Positions 1-11,933 of a DNA stretch of 64,000 bases are shown piece by piece. The position numbers were made by a program, and so were the translations under genes. This DNA comes from Plectosphaerella cucumerina (taxonomy: Eukaryota; Ascomycota; Sordariomycetes; Glomerellales; Plectosphaerellaceae). The notes beneath the pieces were generated by a model. The model had not been told where the DNA came from, did not search any database, and worked only from the letters and a program-made list of their open reading frames with translations. The DNA lies in NCBI GenBank assembly GCA_020746995.1, contig JAGPXD010000001.1, positions 6,324,001-6,388,000 on the forward strand, read 5' to 3'. Numbering within the stretch: position 1 is the stretch's first letter; every line of letters starts with the position of its first letter.

Positions 1-956
1 ATGAGGAAACCAGCAACAGACATGTAGAGGCACGCTTGGGTCCATTTCCCGAGATGTCGCTGCGGAATGGTGAAGATTGGAATCACTGGAAGTCAGATGT
101 CAGCGTGATTTGAAAACCACATCAGTCGAATTCTTCCTTTTTGCTGCAACTCACAAGTGACGAGGATCAAGCCCACGTAAACCAGATATGAGTGCCATCT
201 CTGGGCCTCAAAGTCGGGGTACACAAACAGCGCCATGCCGATGATGCACTGAACCGAATTGGAGATGCCGGAGCAGGTGATCACCCACCAACCGATGACA
301 CTCAGCATTCCCACGCAAAAGGCTGCAAACTTCTTGTTCTTCTCTTTGGCGACGATGTAGGTAAAGTGGTATTGGCCTGAAGTGCGGTATCTGATTAGCA
401 CGGCCTCCGAACAACATTAGGGTATGAAAAGTTGGGTTGCCGCACCGCCAGAAGATGGAAACGCGGAGGCTTGTTCTGCAAGACCGGCAGTGATGAACCT
501 GGAAAGGCAAGTAGGTCAGTCATTCTGCTTGAAGACTTTCACACAGATGTGCTTCGACCTGGGTGCAGACGAAAGATTGAACCTACCATTGGCAAAAGCA
601 TGCTGCAATGAGACCGAAGAGCGTGCTTTGGGCACCGCCGTAGATAAGGCTTTGCCCGAAGCAACTGGCGTAAGAGAGCCACGAGTTTGTGATACTAGAT
701 ACGGAGGAAACCAGAAGTTAGAACCGTGATCGTAATGCCGCTGAGGTCAGCCCTAGACAACTGACCTGAATCCCAGCCCCAGAGACCCTAGGAGATCAAA
801 GGTTCTCTGCAACACAGGGGCATGGCCTTGGGCCATGAGGATATTGTCATCGGCGTTGATGATCTTGCCGGTGCCAATGTCCGACTCGTCAGGGACGCTG
901 GCCTTCGGCTTGATGCTGTCACCGTCTCCGGTGGCCATCGTATTGGATGTGTTCAT
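1..956 (-). CDS. Amino-acid/choline-type permease (APC superfamily), N-terminal part, cut by window edge
   Basis: Plasma-membrane permease of the fungal GABA/choline/amino-acid transporter family, which imports amines or amino acids with protons. I read exons 766-956, 587-694, 446-498, 155-376 and 1-85; all junctions keep frame and have GT/AG ends. The start is the ATG at 956. The protein has a hydrophilic N-terminus, the family motif 'SITNSWLSYA', then 'SAFPSSGGQYHFTYIVA' (the conserved GGQYHW-like segment) and three or four hydrophobic helices before it leaves the window. The remaining C-terminal two thirds lie outside. Substrate cannot be told from this fragment. Family call is secure; the exact exon ends are inferred from splice consensus. 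Confidence 0.85.
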
Positions 957-2116
957 GATGTCTTGGGATGTAGTCAAAGGGCGAGATGCCAGAAAGGGCA
1001 GCAGATACATTTCCAGAATTCAGGTCGTTGAGAGCACAGAGGGTTGATGAATTGGTCGCACCGGAGAAAGGGGGAGATGTTGATGATGATATACTTCCCT
1101 TCAGAGGGGTGCTTTTGGTCACCGGATGGACGGAAGTGAAACGCAGATAGGAGTTGAGCGCCCTTGCGGCAAGGAATCCGAGGGACGGCGAGGTACCTTG
1201 GCCGTGGCCACTGGGCTGTTTGCCCTTGTTTCCAGTGGAAGTCGGCCGCTAAGGTCGCACCGGCGTGAGCTTGGTTTGGCGCATCCCGAGTCAGTCGTAA
1301 GCCACTGTCTTGGATAGCGGAACCCCCTGAAAGCCCCGACCCCGCCTTCATCGAATCTTGCTCCCCCGCGGGTGCTTTGCGGCTGGGCCCTGCTAAATCC
1401 CGGGGAACCTGGTTCCAGCACGGATTTCCCCAGACTTCACAAGCATCATGGAACCGAGCCTCAATTTTCTTCTCGCCGTGTGATTTGGTTCACTTCGATA
1501 CCAAGAACCAAGCCGAGACACCGCAAAGTTAAGCGGTGCCTGAGCCGCCATGCTCCAGACATGTCCGCACATCGTACATCCATCAGAAGCCACCATCTCT
1601 ACCCAGCAGCTTATCAGGAGCCCTGTATCAACGTGCTTCTCAGCACAGATAGGCACAATCCGCTTCTCGTCTTCTCCAAGGGCCAGAGATAGACTCCCTG
1701 CCTGTACCCTCGGACTGCTCTGCCATCTCACAAGGGGTCCCTGGCACTCGACCAGATTCCACCAGGGCTGACGACTAAACAGATGTCCCCACCATAGATA
1801 GCAGTGTACGTGGGCGAACTTCTTGATACCGGATCAGGAAGTAAGGGATGGGGCGGAGGTGTCGGACCCTCCAAGTGCTTCCGAGGCCGTATCACTGCGT
1901 GCGGGAATAGGGGTGACGGGGAATGTCTCGATTGGGTAATACCGCCACGGAGCTTTCCCCGCACCTCGAAAGGGGGGTTGGGTCACCCCCTGACGCCATG
2001 GCTCGGCGTTCATGTTCAAATGCTCGAGTCGACGGACAGGACAGTCAAACCACAGTTTCAATTGAACATTGAGGAATTCCGCGCACCAGTACCAGCATTA
2101 CGCATCATCGGAAAAC
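957..2116. other. Intergenic region between divergent permease and acetyltransferase genes
   Basis: No reading frame here resembles a known family, and the short open frames overlap each other on both strands. It presumably carries the promoters of the permease (leftward) and the acetyltransferase (rightward). I see no repeat or RNA gene. Confidence 0.5.
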
Positions 2117-2929
2117 ATGGCTGCACAAAGTAAGGACCATGAACTCATCGAGCTTGCGAAAGGGCTGCAGGGCGCTCCCTGGTGCGAGGAGTATGAGAAG
2201 ATGATCTCGGGCATGCTCTACAACCCCCTGCACCCAAAGGTATGTTTGAAGCCATGAGATTGGGACATGTATCACCAAAGCTAACGGGTTCAGCTGCTCG
2301 AGGGCCGGCACAACGCGCGGGGCCTCAGCTTTGAGTACAACAACCTCGACCCCAGGGGCGGAAACCATGAAGAGATCTGCGACAAGCGCTTCAAGCTCCT
2401 GCAGGGCATTCTGGGAAAGGTGGGCAAGGGAACTTTCATCGAGACCCCGTTTATCCCCGACTACGGGAACAATGTCATTATTGGAGAGAACTGCTTCATG
2501 AACTTTGGGTCAGTTCTGCCACGATACCAATGGTCCGGCCACTGGAACTGACTATTACTACCTTGCAGCCTCGTCATCCTTGACACGAGCCTTGTTATCA
2601 TCGGAGATCGCGTCCAGATGGGACCCAACGTCCACATCTACACTGCAGGTCATGAGACGAGCGTGCTCTCGCGCGTCAAGTTTGTCGAGTTCGGCCACCC
2701 TATCCGCATCGAGGATGACTGCTGGATTGGAGGCAACGTCATCATCTTGCCGGGCGTCACGATTGGCAAGGGTTGTACCGTTGGAGCAGGGGCTGTGGTC
2801 ACCAAGAGCCTGCCACCGTATTCCGTGGCCCTTGGCGCGCCGGCAAAGGTCGTGAAGACATTGCCGACGTTGGAGGAGGAGCTGGCTGACCCCAACAACA
2901 AGTTCCGCAACATGCCGGACCGCGATTAG
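2117..2929 (+). CDS. Maltose/galactoside O-acetyltransferase-like protein (hexapeptide-repeat, NodL/LacA/Maa family)
   Basis: Cytosolic trimeric left-handed beta-helix enzyme that transfers acetyl from acetyl-CoA to a sugar hydroxyl. Exons 2117-2239, 2294-2508 and 2569-2929 give 232 residues. The N-terminus ('GAPWCEEYEKMISGMLYNP') is the Mac domain of this family. After it come hexapeptide repeats with 'MGPNVHIYTAGHE' (the His of this motif is the catalytic base in the family), 'GHPIRIEDDCWIGGNVIILP' and 'VGAGAVVTKSLPPYSVALG'. Length fits the fungal members. The natural acceptor sugar is unknown. It faces the RidA gene across a short gap. Confidence 0.9.
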
Positions 2930-3090
2930 GAGACAATCATAGACGATTGGATGCTGATTCCACAGCATCGGCTTGTAGTCACTCGAACTCATCATGCTTG
3001 GTATCTTTGCAAAAAAAGTTCAATGAGACATTTGCGTGACATGCGATCTGTGTTGATGTGGCAAGCCCTTATACTACCACCGTGGGCTCA

Positions 3091-3510
3091 TTAGGGCACA
3101 TGCGCCTCTGCCTGCAACTCTAGGTGCATTCCATCATTCACGAGAGCGGCCACAACAACAGATGTGAGTGTGGGTGTAGCCGATGGCCAGCGCTGTTTGA
3201 ACAGACGCAGCAGAACCTTCTCATCATCCGCCCTCGTGAAGTACGCCACGAGCTTGTAGGCGTCGCCGAGACCACCTGTCGCTCCAGCGTTTCGCAGTGC
3301 TGAATCTACGCAATCGAGAACTGCATTGAATTCGGCTTCGACGGAGCTGTTGACAAGCTTGCCAGTCTTGAGATCGACGCCGACGTGACCAGTGGTGATG
3401 GCCAGCTTTCCGGAGAGTGGTATGGTTGCGGTGGTGGCAAGCGAGCTGGAGCGAAGCATCTCGCCGACGGGCCCTGGGAGCAATTGGTACTGGACGGTCT
3501 GCTTGGACAT
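3091..3510 (-). CDS. RidA/YjgF/YER057c/UK114 family protein
   Basis: Small homotrimeric family whose best-known members hydrolyse reactive enamine/imine intermediates released by PLP enzymes; other members act in pyrimidine or catechol breakdown. The 139-residue frame has no intron. 'AITTGHVGVDLKTGKLV' and the C-terminal 'TLTSVVVAALVNDGMHLELQAEA' match the fold, but the canonical Arg of the C-terminal ligand site ('RxxV' near 'P.R..v') is not evident, so this may be a divergent member with another substrate. I chose the ATG at 3510; the frame is open further upstream to 3675 but that part is not family-like. It is convergent with the acetyltransferase. Confidence 0.8.
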   Translation of the reverse strand: MSKQTVQYQLLPGPVGEMLRSSSLATTATIPLSGKLAITTGHVGVDLKTGKLVNSSVEAEFNAVLDCVDSALRNAGATGGLGDAYKLVAYFTRADDEKVLLRLFKQRWPSATPTLTSVVVAALVNDGMHLELQAEAHVP

Positions 3511-4019
3511 GATTATTTGTGGTTGAGAATAAGCACAAGCTTGACGAAGTGCTGCTATATTGTAGTTTGGAGATGGTCGGTAGACAGACCACAAGGGGGG
3601 AAGACGGAGCACTGCATCGGGATTCAAGCTACGCTTGACCATAGGGTTTCTCACTCCAGACTCAAATAGCAGCATTTATTGAACATCAGGACAGAATGTT
3701 CCGGATTGAAAAGAGGCAGACTGCCATATCTGGAAGTTGTGCAAGGCCAATCAGATGCAGCATCAAGGCGTGCAGGGCAGTGTTTCCCACACAGGTGTTA
3801 GACAAACACGCCGAAAAACTCCAATCAGCGCCTACCTTAGAAATCCATGAGCGTTTAGCGTCCACTGAGGTGACGGATGCTTGGCGGCTAGCACTCGCGG
3901 CGCCCGGGGTCGGTCCCCGCCCCCTCCTTAGCCCCCTGAACAGTCCTAAAAGTTGCCCGTCCGAACCTGACCGTCGAACGCCGAACCCCCCTCATTTGCT
4001 AACGCATCCTTTTCTAACC
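3511..4019. other. Divergent promoter region between RidA-like gene and esterase gene
   Basis: The sequence is GC-rich without coding resemblance. Open frames running through it are only upstream extensions of the flanking genes. Confidence 0.4.
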
Positions 4020-5521
4020 ATGTCGACACTTTCCAGAACGTCGCAAGCCAAGCTACACGACATCGCCGAGCGATATGTGGCAGGAGGCAAGAACAGAGAG
4101 GTCCCCGGCCTCATTTACGTCGCCTTCCGCGAAGGAGGCCAGCCGATCTTCGAGCACTATGCTGGTTGCCGTGGCATCGAACCTGGGACCCCGCCAATGG
4201 ATGCCGACACTATCTGCTGGCTAGCATCTTTCACCAAGCTGGTCACCTCCGTGGCATGCATGCAGCTCGTCGAGCATGGTGTATTGGAGCTCGACAACCC
4301 CGACCAGATTGCGACTCTGGCCCCGGAACTTCGGGACATCAAAGTGTTGGAACGGGCAGAGGACGGCATCTTCTATCTTGTTGAAAAGAGGGGGGAAATT
4401 ACTCTCCGCATGCTGTTGAATCACACTGGTACGTGTCGCCCCTCAGAACGATAAGTGCCGTGCTCCCGGGCAGCCCAACCCGATACTCACGATGAGATGC
4501 CCAGCGGGATTCGGCTACGCTTTCGAGGATGAGAAACTCGCCCACTACGGCCAACCTGTCGGCCTCGACGATTTCTGCGGCGAACTCTCCGACCTCCTCC
4601 GCCGACCGCTCGTCAACCACCCCGGCGAAACATTTCAGTACGGCACTTCGATGGACTGGGTTGGGATCCTGATTGAGCGCGTCACGGGCTTCACGCTCGA
4701 AGAGGTGTTTCAAAAGTACATCTTTTCTCCCCTGGGCATGGTCGGCGTGACGTTTTACCCGACCGACGAGACACGGGCGAGGCTGGCATACCTCCATCGA
4801 CGAGGTCCAGACGGGAACCTGGCTCAGCGAGATCACCTCTATGCCAAGCCCTTGCGTGTCAAGGAGGGCTCCCAAAGAGACGAAATATTCTGCGCGGGTG
4901 GGCATGGATTATTTGGGCCTCCTGCGGAGTTTCGAAAGCTTATCGGCATGCTACTGAATGATGGACTTGATCTGGCGTCAGGAGCCCGGTTGCTCAACAA
5001 GGCGACGGTTGACGGTTTGTTGCCTTCCTCGTTGCCAACCATTCTCAGGGGTTGACCCGTCACAAGAAGATCTCTACTGACGGATTTCGAATACAGAAAT
5101 GTTCAAAGACCAGATTCCGAGCATGCCCCGATACAGCAATGAAAGCGTCCCTGTCGCGAAGCCGCACCTCGCCAACCCCACGCCCCTTGTGCCGATGCCC
5201 GCCGATCACACTGAAGGCTGGGGTCTTGGCTTCTCCATCAGTCACCTTCCCAGCGAAACGGGGCGTCCTGCTGGAGTTGGCTCCTGGGAGGGTCTTGCAA
5301 ACCTGTTCTGGTTTGCGGACCGGGAGAACAAGGTCGGAGCCATCATTGCATCTCAGATCTTGCCATATGGAGGTGAGTTTCTCCCCGAAACCGGCGGAGG
5401 TTGTGCATCGGGAAGATTTGCCGAGATGTGCTAATTACCTGAAGACCTCCATTTGCTCAAATGTGCGGATGAGATGGAGACCGTTCTTTATCGGGAGATC
5501 TTGGAGGCCGGGACATCGTAG
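4020..5521 (+). CDS. Beta-lactamase-fold serine esterase/transesterase (EstB/LovD-like)
   Basis: Serine hydrolase of the class C beta-lactamase/penicillin-binding-protein fold; fungal members are carboxylesterases or acyltransferases such as LovD. Exons 4020-4428, 4505-5014, 5097-5372 and 5445-5521 give 423 residues, near the usual 400-420. The nucleophile motif SxxK is seen as 'ASFTK' at about residue 72, and the Tyr motif as 'YGTSMDW' at about 205. 'GHGLFGPPAEFRKLIGMLLN' and 'GWGLGFSI' are conserved late blocks. No signal peptide, so probably cytosolic. The neighbouring hydrolase and acetyl-CoA synthetase suggest breakdown of an acylated compound. The substrate is unknown. Confidence 0.9.
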
Positions 5522-5891
5522 CATCGCCTTCTCCATCCATCGGCGTCAATGGTAGACATTGTTATCGTCGATGACTTGCTCGTGCGAATCTCCAGACCTC
5601 AATTGGTTCGTGACAACATCATGCTCCCGAGTCCTGCGTGATACCGTCGCCTCGCACATCCAAGCCGCTGTGGCGGTAGCGTGAGCCCTAAGCTGACCCC
5701 GAGAAGTTCCCATTTTGGTCATAAGGGGTCCTCTGCTTAAGTCCATTCTGGGCATAGCCACAGTTGAGTAAGCGTCTCCGCAAGGGTACTTTCAAGGATC
5801 TGATGAGTGTCAACTTTTGCGTGGTCCTGTCACGAGCCCGGCCTCCAACATCACGACTCACATTTCGTCTGCAGCCAACAGCATCCCAGCC
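5522..5891. other. Intergenic region upstream of the alpha/beta hydrolase
   Basis: The sequence holds the 3' end of the esterase transcript and the hydrolase promoter. I see nothing else in it. Confidence 0.4.
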
Positions 5892-7077
5892 ATGTCCGAC
5901 GCCAACACAGAACAGCGGTCCGCTCGCTTTCAGGATCTGGTGGACTTGCTGCTCAGTGTCCCCAAGTCGAACTTCGACCCTTTCCATGTCCACAGGACGT
6001 CGTATCGCTCCGCAGGGCGAGACATTGGCACCGATGTTTTGGTTCCGAAGAGGCCTTTCAAGGGAACAAGTCGACCTGTTATGGTCAGAATACATGGCGG
6101 ATTCTTGGTGAGTGTCAGCTGCAATCCCATATCTGCGAACATCCTCTACTCACGCTCGACCTCAGGTCACTGGTTCAAGTTGTATGTCTCTGCATTGCCA
6201 AGATCAACAGTCAAGCTGCCTTCTCTGACTTGAAAAACTACTAGTGTTTCCGGCATGGTTCTCCAAATGGATTCTTGACTACGCGGAGCTTCACTCAGCA
6301 GTCATCATCAGCCCTGATTACAGACTCCTCCCGGAGGTCAAGGGAACTGACATCCTAGACGACATGGCAGCCTTCTGGACCTGGTTCCACAAAGGTGGCC
6401 CTTCAGGCATTCTGCAGCAATCTGGCTACCGCGAGAAGCTGGATCCTTCGAAACTTCTGCTGCTGGGTGAGAGCGCGGGTGGATACTTGGCCGTGCAGTC
6501 CGTCCTGTCGGGGTTCGTGGAGCCAAACGCCATGGTCCTCCTGTACCCGATGCTCGATATGAAGGCCGATCATTACACCAAGGAGTACACCAAGCCCATC
6601 GTCAACGTGCCCAACTTCCCCAGCAACCTCGTGGTCGATTTTCTTGCCACGCTGCCACCAACAGATGACAAACGACATGAGCAGGCAATCACGGAAGCCG
6701 ATCCACCGGCGAGACTCGACCTGGCCCTGGCATCAGTGCAAACGGGCAGGTATCTCGACTTCATCGGCACAGAACCAAGGCTTTTTGTTCTCGACCGCAT
6801 TGAAAGCGGTGACTATGCGAGACGCAAAAGTGGCAAGGGAGCGGTGCTGCCTCCAGTATTCCTACTGCATGGGAACGAAGACTCGGCTGTTCCGATTCAA
6901 GGAAGCCATAGTTTTCTGGAAGTTTTAAAAAAAGCGGACAGGAATGCTCCTGTCCACACAGCTTTCCGTGCTGGCGATCATGGCTTTGACTTCCAAGCTA
7001 CGCTTGATGATGAATGGCTCCTGGCAGGCTTGAAATGGGCAGAGGAAGAGTGGCTGGTGGAAAGGAGCAAGATGTAG
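5892..7077 (+). CDS. Alpha/beta hydrolase, hormone-sensitive-lipase-like carboxylesterase
   Basis: Serine esterase of the HSL family. Exons 5892-6107, 6166-6181 and 6245-7077 give 354 residues. The oxyanion-hole motif HGG reads 'HGGFLVTGSSLFP' only when the 16-nt middle exon is included, which supports that microexon. The nucleophile elbow is 'GESAGG', and the acid and base appear as 'HGNEDSAVP' and 'GDHGFD' near the C-terminus. No signal peptide or membrane segment is evident. It follows the beta-lactamase-fold esterase in the same direction with about 370 bp between, and meets the acetyl-CoA synthetase tail to tail. Secondary-metabolite or ester catabolism are both possible. Confidence 0.9.
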
Positions 7078-7170
7078 GACGGGGCAAATTGAGCATCACA
7101 AGCATCATTTCTCAAAGACTGGTGTCTGAATATCCAGTCCTTGCTAGCTATTTTAAAAAGATGGTTATCA

Positions 7171-9379
7171 TCAGCCATGGACGGCATGGATGATTCGTTC
7201 CACGACCGACGGATCTGCCAGTGTCGACAGATCTCCCAACTGATCCTGCTCCCCTGCAGCAATTTTGCGCAAGATCCTTCGCATGATCTTACCTGACCTA
7301 GTCTTTGGCAGATCGTCAACCACCACGACCTTCTTCGGTGCCGCAAATGCTCCGATACTCTCTCGGACGTGCCGCCTCAACCTTCCGGCAAGGTCCGCTG
7401 GGTCTTCCGATGCCGCCGTGGTGCTGATGAATGCTACCACCGCCTGGCCCGTCAACTCATCATTCACGCCGACAACGGCCGCTTCACCTACAGAAGCGTG
7501 CGAGAGGAGTGCGGCCTCGATCTCAGCTGTCGACAAACGATGACCGCTGACGTTGATGACATCGTCGACACGTCCAAGAATCCAATAATGGCCGTCAGCA
7601 TCGCGGGATGCTCGGTCGCCGGTGAACTAGTCTTGGTTAGTCGTCTCATCCGTAAAGCAAATGAAGTGATAGGACTTAGCCCACGTAGTAACCTTCGTAC
7701 ACCTTCAGATACGTGTCTACGAATCTCTTGTGATCGCCTAGAATGGTACGTGCCATGCTGGGCCACGGCTGCTTGAAAGCTAAGACGCCCTCAACGCCAT
7801 CGCCCTCGACAGGGGTACCGGTCACTGGCTCCAAGAGAACAGGCTCGATTCCGAAGAAAGGAAGCGTCGCAGCGCCTGGCTTTGTTGGGGTCACACCCGC
7901 GAGGGGTGCGACGACATGCGATCCTGTCTCAGTCTGCCAGTATGTCTGTGGTACAGAGCCAAGTTAGTACATATGCGATGACCGTGCTTGAACTTCTTGA
8001 GGGCCAAAATGTCATCGTAGAGAAAGAATGAGAAGACTCACATCTACGACACTGCACTTCTCCTGACCCACGACGTCGTGATACCAAGTCCATACATCCG
8101 GGGCGATGGGCTCACCAACCGAGGCGAGGACTCGGAGGTGCTGCATCGCAAAGGGGGTGATATGGTCGTTTCCAAGCCGCTTGAGAAGCCGAAGCGCGGT
8201 GGGTGCTGCGTAAAAGTGCGTCACCTGAAGCCTGTCGACGATTTCCCAGTATCGGGACGGCGTAGGAAACACCGGAGTTCCTTCAAATATGACCGTTGTG
8301 GCTCCCAGTATCAGAGGGCTGTACACCGCATAAGTGTGTCCAGTGATCCAACCAACATCTCCAGCACAGAACAGACGATCATTTTGGCCGAGGCCAAGAA
8401 CGTATTTGCCAGTCGTCGCTGCGCCGAGGAGATATCCCCCGATGGTATGCTGAACGCCCTTCGGCTTTCCCGTAGACCCAGACGTGTAGAGCAGGAACAA
8501 AGGATCCTCGGCCGATATGGACACTGGCTCGATGTAGCGTGGCTGTCGCTCTTGCTCCTCACGCCACCAGCGATCACGGCCTTCGGTCCAGGGAAGGTTC
8601 TCGACACCAACGTGGCGATGTACCAGCACCGATGAAACGAGCCCAGCGCAACTGGGTTTGGCCACCGCCTCATCGACAACCTCTTTGAGGCGGACTGCCT
8701 TTCCCCCACGGCGGCCTTCATCCGCAGTGATCAGCACCCGGCTCCGTGCGTCTACGATGCGATCGGCGAGGGCGTCGGCGGAGAAACCAGCGAACACAAC
8801 CGAGTGAACGGCCCCGATCCGAGCGCAGGCGAGCATGGCGATGGCAGCTTCCGGTATCATGGGAAGGTAGATGGTGACAACGTCTCCCTTGTTGACTCCC
8901 ATGGCACGCAGCGTACCGGCTAGGCTGCACACTTGAGCAAGGAGCTCTCGATAAGTCAGGGAGCAATCGTTTGTGCCATCGTCGGAAACGTAGTTGATGG
9001 CTATCTTGTTGGGGCATCGAAGAGCATGGCGGTCAATGCAGTTGAACGAGGCATTGAGGCGGCCGCCGAGGAACCAGGAGACGTCGCCGCCGGCAAAAGA
9101 CCCATTTTGAGTGGTGTGAAAGTCGTGATCCCAGCTAAGGAAATTTCGTGCAAAGATGCCCCAAAAGCGCTGAGGATCATGGATGGATTGGTCGTACAGC
9201 TTGCTGTACTCGCTCATGGCTGCAGACATGTTGTGTCAGGCCACGTTGACAACACGCGGTAAGAATTTGTGCTTACAGTTGAGACTTTCAGGGACTTCAA
9301 TATTATCAACCGAATGAATCTTCCCGTTGACAACATTCTGTTGGCTCTTGATGTCTTCTTGACTGTTGTATGCGTTCAT
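7171..9379 (-). CDS. Acetyl-CoA synthetase (AMP-forming), FacA/ACS type
   Basis: Makes acetyl-CoA from acetate, ATP and CoA via acetyl-AMP. Exons 9277-9379, 8042-9219, 7685-7945 and 7171-7626 give about 665 residues, the normal ACS length. Visible motifs are 'YTSGSTGKPKGV' (phosphate loop), 'YWQTETGSH' (joined across intron 2), 'GYYFTGDRASRD' (joined across intron 3) and the C-terminal 'RSGKIMRRIL' with the catalytic, acetylatable Lys. Intron 3 uses a weak GTGGGC donor. I chose the ATG at 9379 because the segment just before 'VPESL' then matches family length; an in-frame ATG at 9469 would add 30 residues. It is likely a second ACS beside the housekeeping one, perhaps serving the nearby deacylating enzymes. 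Confidence 0.92.
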
Positions 9380-9796
9380 CTTGAAAGGTGGTGACAAAAC
9401 TTGCTGGTAAGGGTGGGATTCGGAAATTTGCATACCGTTCCATGGAGACTCGTTTGAACTTATCATCACCTTCTCAACATATCAACGGAGCTTGAGGCTC
9501 GCACATGGCCCGGGTGTCACACATCTCTCGGGAATATGACGTCTGTAACAAAGGTACCGTCTTGAGCACATCGCCCAATTACCTAATTAGGAAATAAGAA
9601 TGCTACATTCGAGCCCCTCGCGTCTGCCTGCCTTCAACGCATCTTACTAACTTCGACAATGACCCGCATCAGGAAGATTGCAGACAGTGTGCCATGGCGA
9701 GGTCTCAAGAATCTTTTGCCCTGGGAACGGCGTTCTCGACTGGCCAGAGGCATTCATCAAGTAGCTCTTGGCTACGGAATGACAGTCTCTTCTGGT
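9380..9796. other. Short intergenic region upstream of the acetyl-CoA synthetase
   Basis: The sequence holds the promoter of the leftward synthetase and the 3' flank of the leftward MFS gene. A short rightward frame from 9659 overlaps the MFS C-terminus antisense and is not supported. Confidence 0.4.
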
Positions 9797-11933
9797 CTAA
9801 TGACCAGCGCCAAGATCCCAACCCTTCTTGACAGTCAACCAGTACTTTTCAGCGCTGCGCTGACGCAGTCGAGCTCCCCATCTCATGATGGGGAAAACAG
9901 TCAAGTTGTGCGCTAGCCCGGCACAGGCGGCCAGGATGAAGGCGTTCTGATATCCAAGGTTCGTGACCCAGGGAGTGACTCTGTAATGTTCCGAATCAGT
10001 ACATCTGAATCTTCGAACTCGTCGGAAGTTGCATAGAAAAACTCACCCGTAGCCGATGGCAAATGCCATGGTGTTTCGCACGACCATGACAGCTGCGAGG
10101 GCCTCGCCACCCAAGTCGTGGTAGCAGTCCACGGTGTATGCGACGCAGATCTGGGAGCCAGCAGTGGTTGTGAAGGAGATCGTGCCCATGGCGAAGACGA
10201 TGCCGAACCAGTGGACTTCGTGGTAGGCTCCCACACCAAAGAGGATGCAGCCCATTGGAATCAGCAGCAGCGAGGGCATGAAGAGCCAGAGGCGGTGCTC
10301 GGCCTCCATAAAGCCCCCGTTACGTCGAGCCATCTTGACGATGAACCTATCGCCGAAGATTCCAGTGTAAATACATCTACAGATCAGATTAGTCCTGGTC
10401 AGTCTCACCGGCGCCACCTGGGGTCTTACGCAAGGGTCGTGCCGACGAGAGGCGCCAAAAAGGTCAGGCCCACGGAAGAGGTGGAAAGATTGTAAGGGGC
10501 GTTGGCGAGGACCATGGACTGGGTGGCGTTGACCACGGAAAGCCAGGTGATGTTGGCGCCGTATAAAAAGCCCGCATACGCGATGATTGGAAAGCTTAGA
10601 AGATAGAGAGGCCGTCCAATCAGTCGAAGCATGATGTTCTTGGAATGCAGATGTTTGCTCCTGATGGGCTTAAGGCGCGAGGCGTAGGACGATTTGGCGT
10701 ACGAAGTGCTGGCAGTGGCTCTGCTGACGTTTGTGGCAGTGGGCTGCATCTCGTGCGTCGTGGTGCCCGGAGGCGCATTATCCTTCTTGTCCATGCTCTC
10801 AGTCTCAGACCGGACGTTGTTGAAGCCAGGTTCTTGGGCTTCCGGATCAGCTGCGGGATTGACACGATCTTCCAACGGCTGAGGGAGGTTCATGTACTCT
10901 GCGCGATCGAACCGACTCTCCTCCATGAAGAAGAACAAGACGACGAAGAGAATGGCACAGAAGATAGCACACCAGTACTAGCACCGGACGTCAGATAATC
11001 TGGTGATTCTTTGGTGGATGGAAAAGACTCACAAACACCCACTGATAGCCCATGCCGTCATTGATGAAGCCCATAATGAGAGGCGCGATGCCGTTGCTGT
11101 AGCCAAGCGCAAGGGCATACAACGCCATGTACTTACCACGCTCATGGGTAAAGAACTGCAGAGAAAATGTTGAGTACGGCAGGAATTCCCCGGATGTTTT
11201 CAGCAACTGGACTCACGACATGGGCAATGGTAACCTCGGCGATTGACTCGATGGGAGCTCCAAAGATTCCCTGCAGGATCTTGGCCGCAATCCACTCGCC
11301 GTTGGACTTGATATGCGCTTGCCAGATCATGACGCCCTAGCTCAGTGTTATTTCGTAGGTCATCTCCTGGTCATTGTAGAAGACCGAGACATACCATGGT
11401 CCCAGCTGCCGAAATCAAGTAAACGGGGCGCATGCCGTACTGCGTGGCCACAGCCTGCCAGAACAAGCAGCCCCAGCCGAAGAGAAGGAACTGGCGATTG
11501 GTCAGCACTCTTTGCATCTTCAGTCGCTTTATAAAGGGAAAAGTGAGCTCACCATGTAGCCAGTGCCGCTGTTGAGATCAAGGTAGGTCAAGCCCGTAGC
11601 CTTCGAGAGGGGATCGAGCGTTGAGTAGAGCGCCGACGAGCATATCCCAGTGACCAGAACATATCTGGATGATTTCCATCATCATTAGCAATCCAGGCAG
11701 ATTTGATTCTGAGTTGGTACGTACAAGGCCATGCATCCGGCAGCCAACATCTTGCGGCGCCGCGACCAGTTCAGCGGGTCATCAGGGTGCGATGACGGTG
11801 TGGGCACGAGGACGATGTCCTGATCAGCTCCGCTGGCATGCTTCGACTTGAGCAAACCATCGGCATCAACCAGATGGACTGTTCCGGGCGTGATCTCGAT
11901 GTTGTCGGTCGCAGGTTGTGCATCAGACGCCAT
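9797..11933 (-). CDS. MFS transporter, DHA1 (drug:H+ antiporter, 12 TM) type
   Basis: Proton-driven exporter or importer of small molecules in the plasma membrane. Eight exons (11725-11933, 11553-11664, 11395-11490, 11217-11336, 11033-11155, 10430-10977, 10047-10376, 9797-9980) give 573 residues. The N-terminus has 'DDPLNWSRRRK', the hallmark just before TM1 in fungal DHA1 carriers. TM1-6 are followed by a long hydrophilic loop of about 130 residues rich in Ser/Thr/Ala, then TM7-12. The C-terminus 'KKGWDLGAGH' was recovered by joining the last intron. It sits between the synthetase and the DMFase-like gene; its substrate cannot be inferred. Confidence 0.88.
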
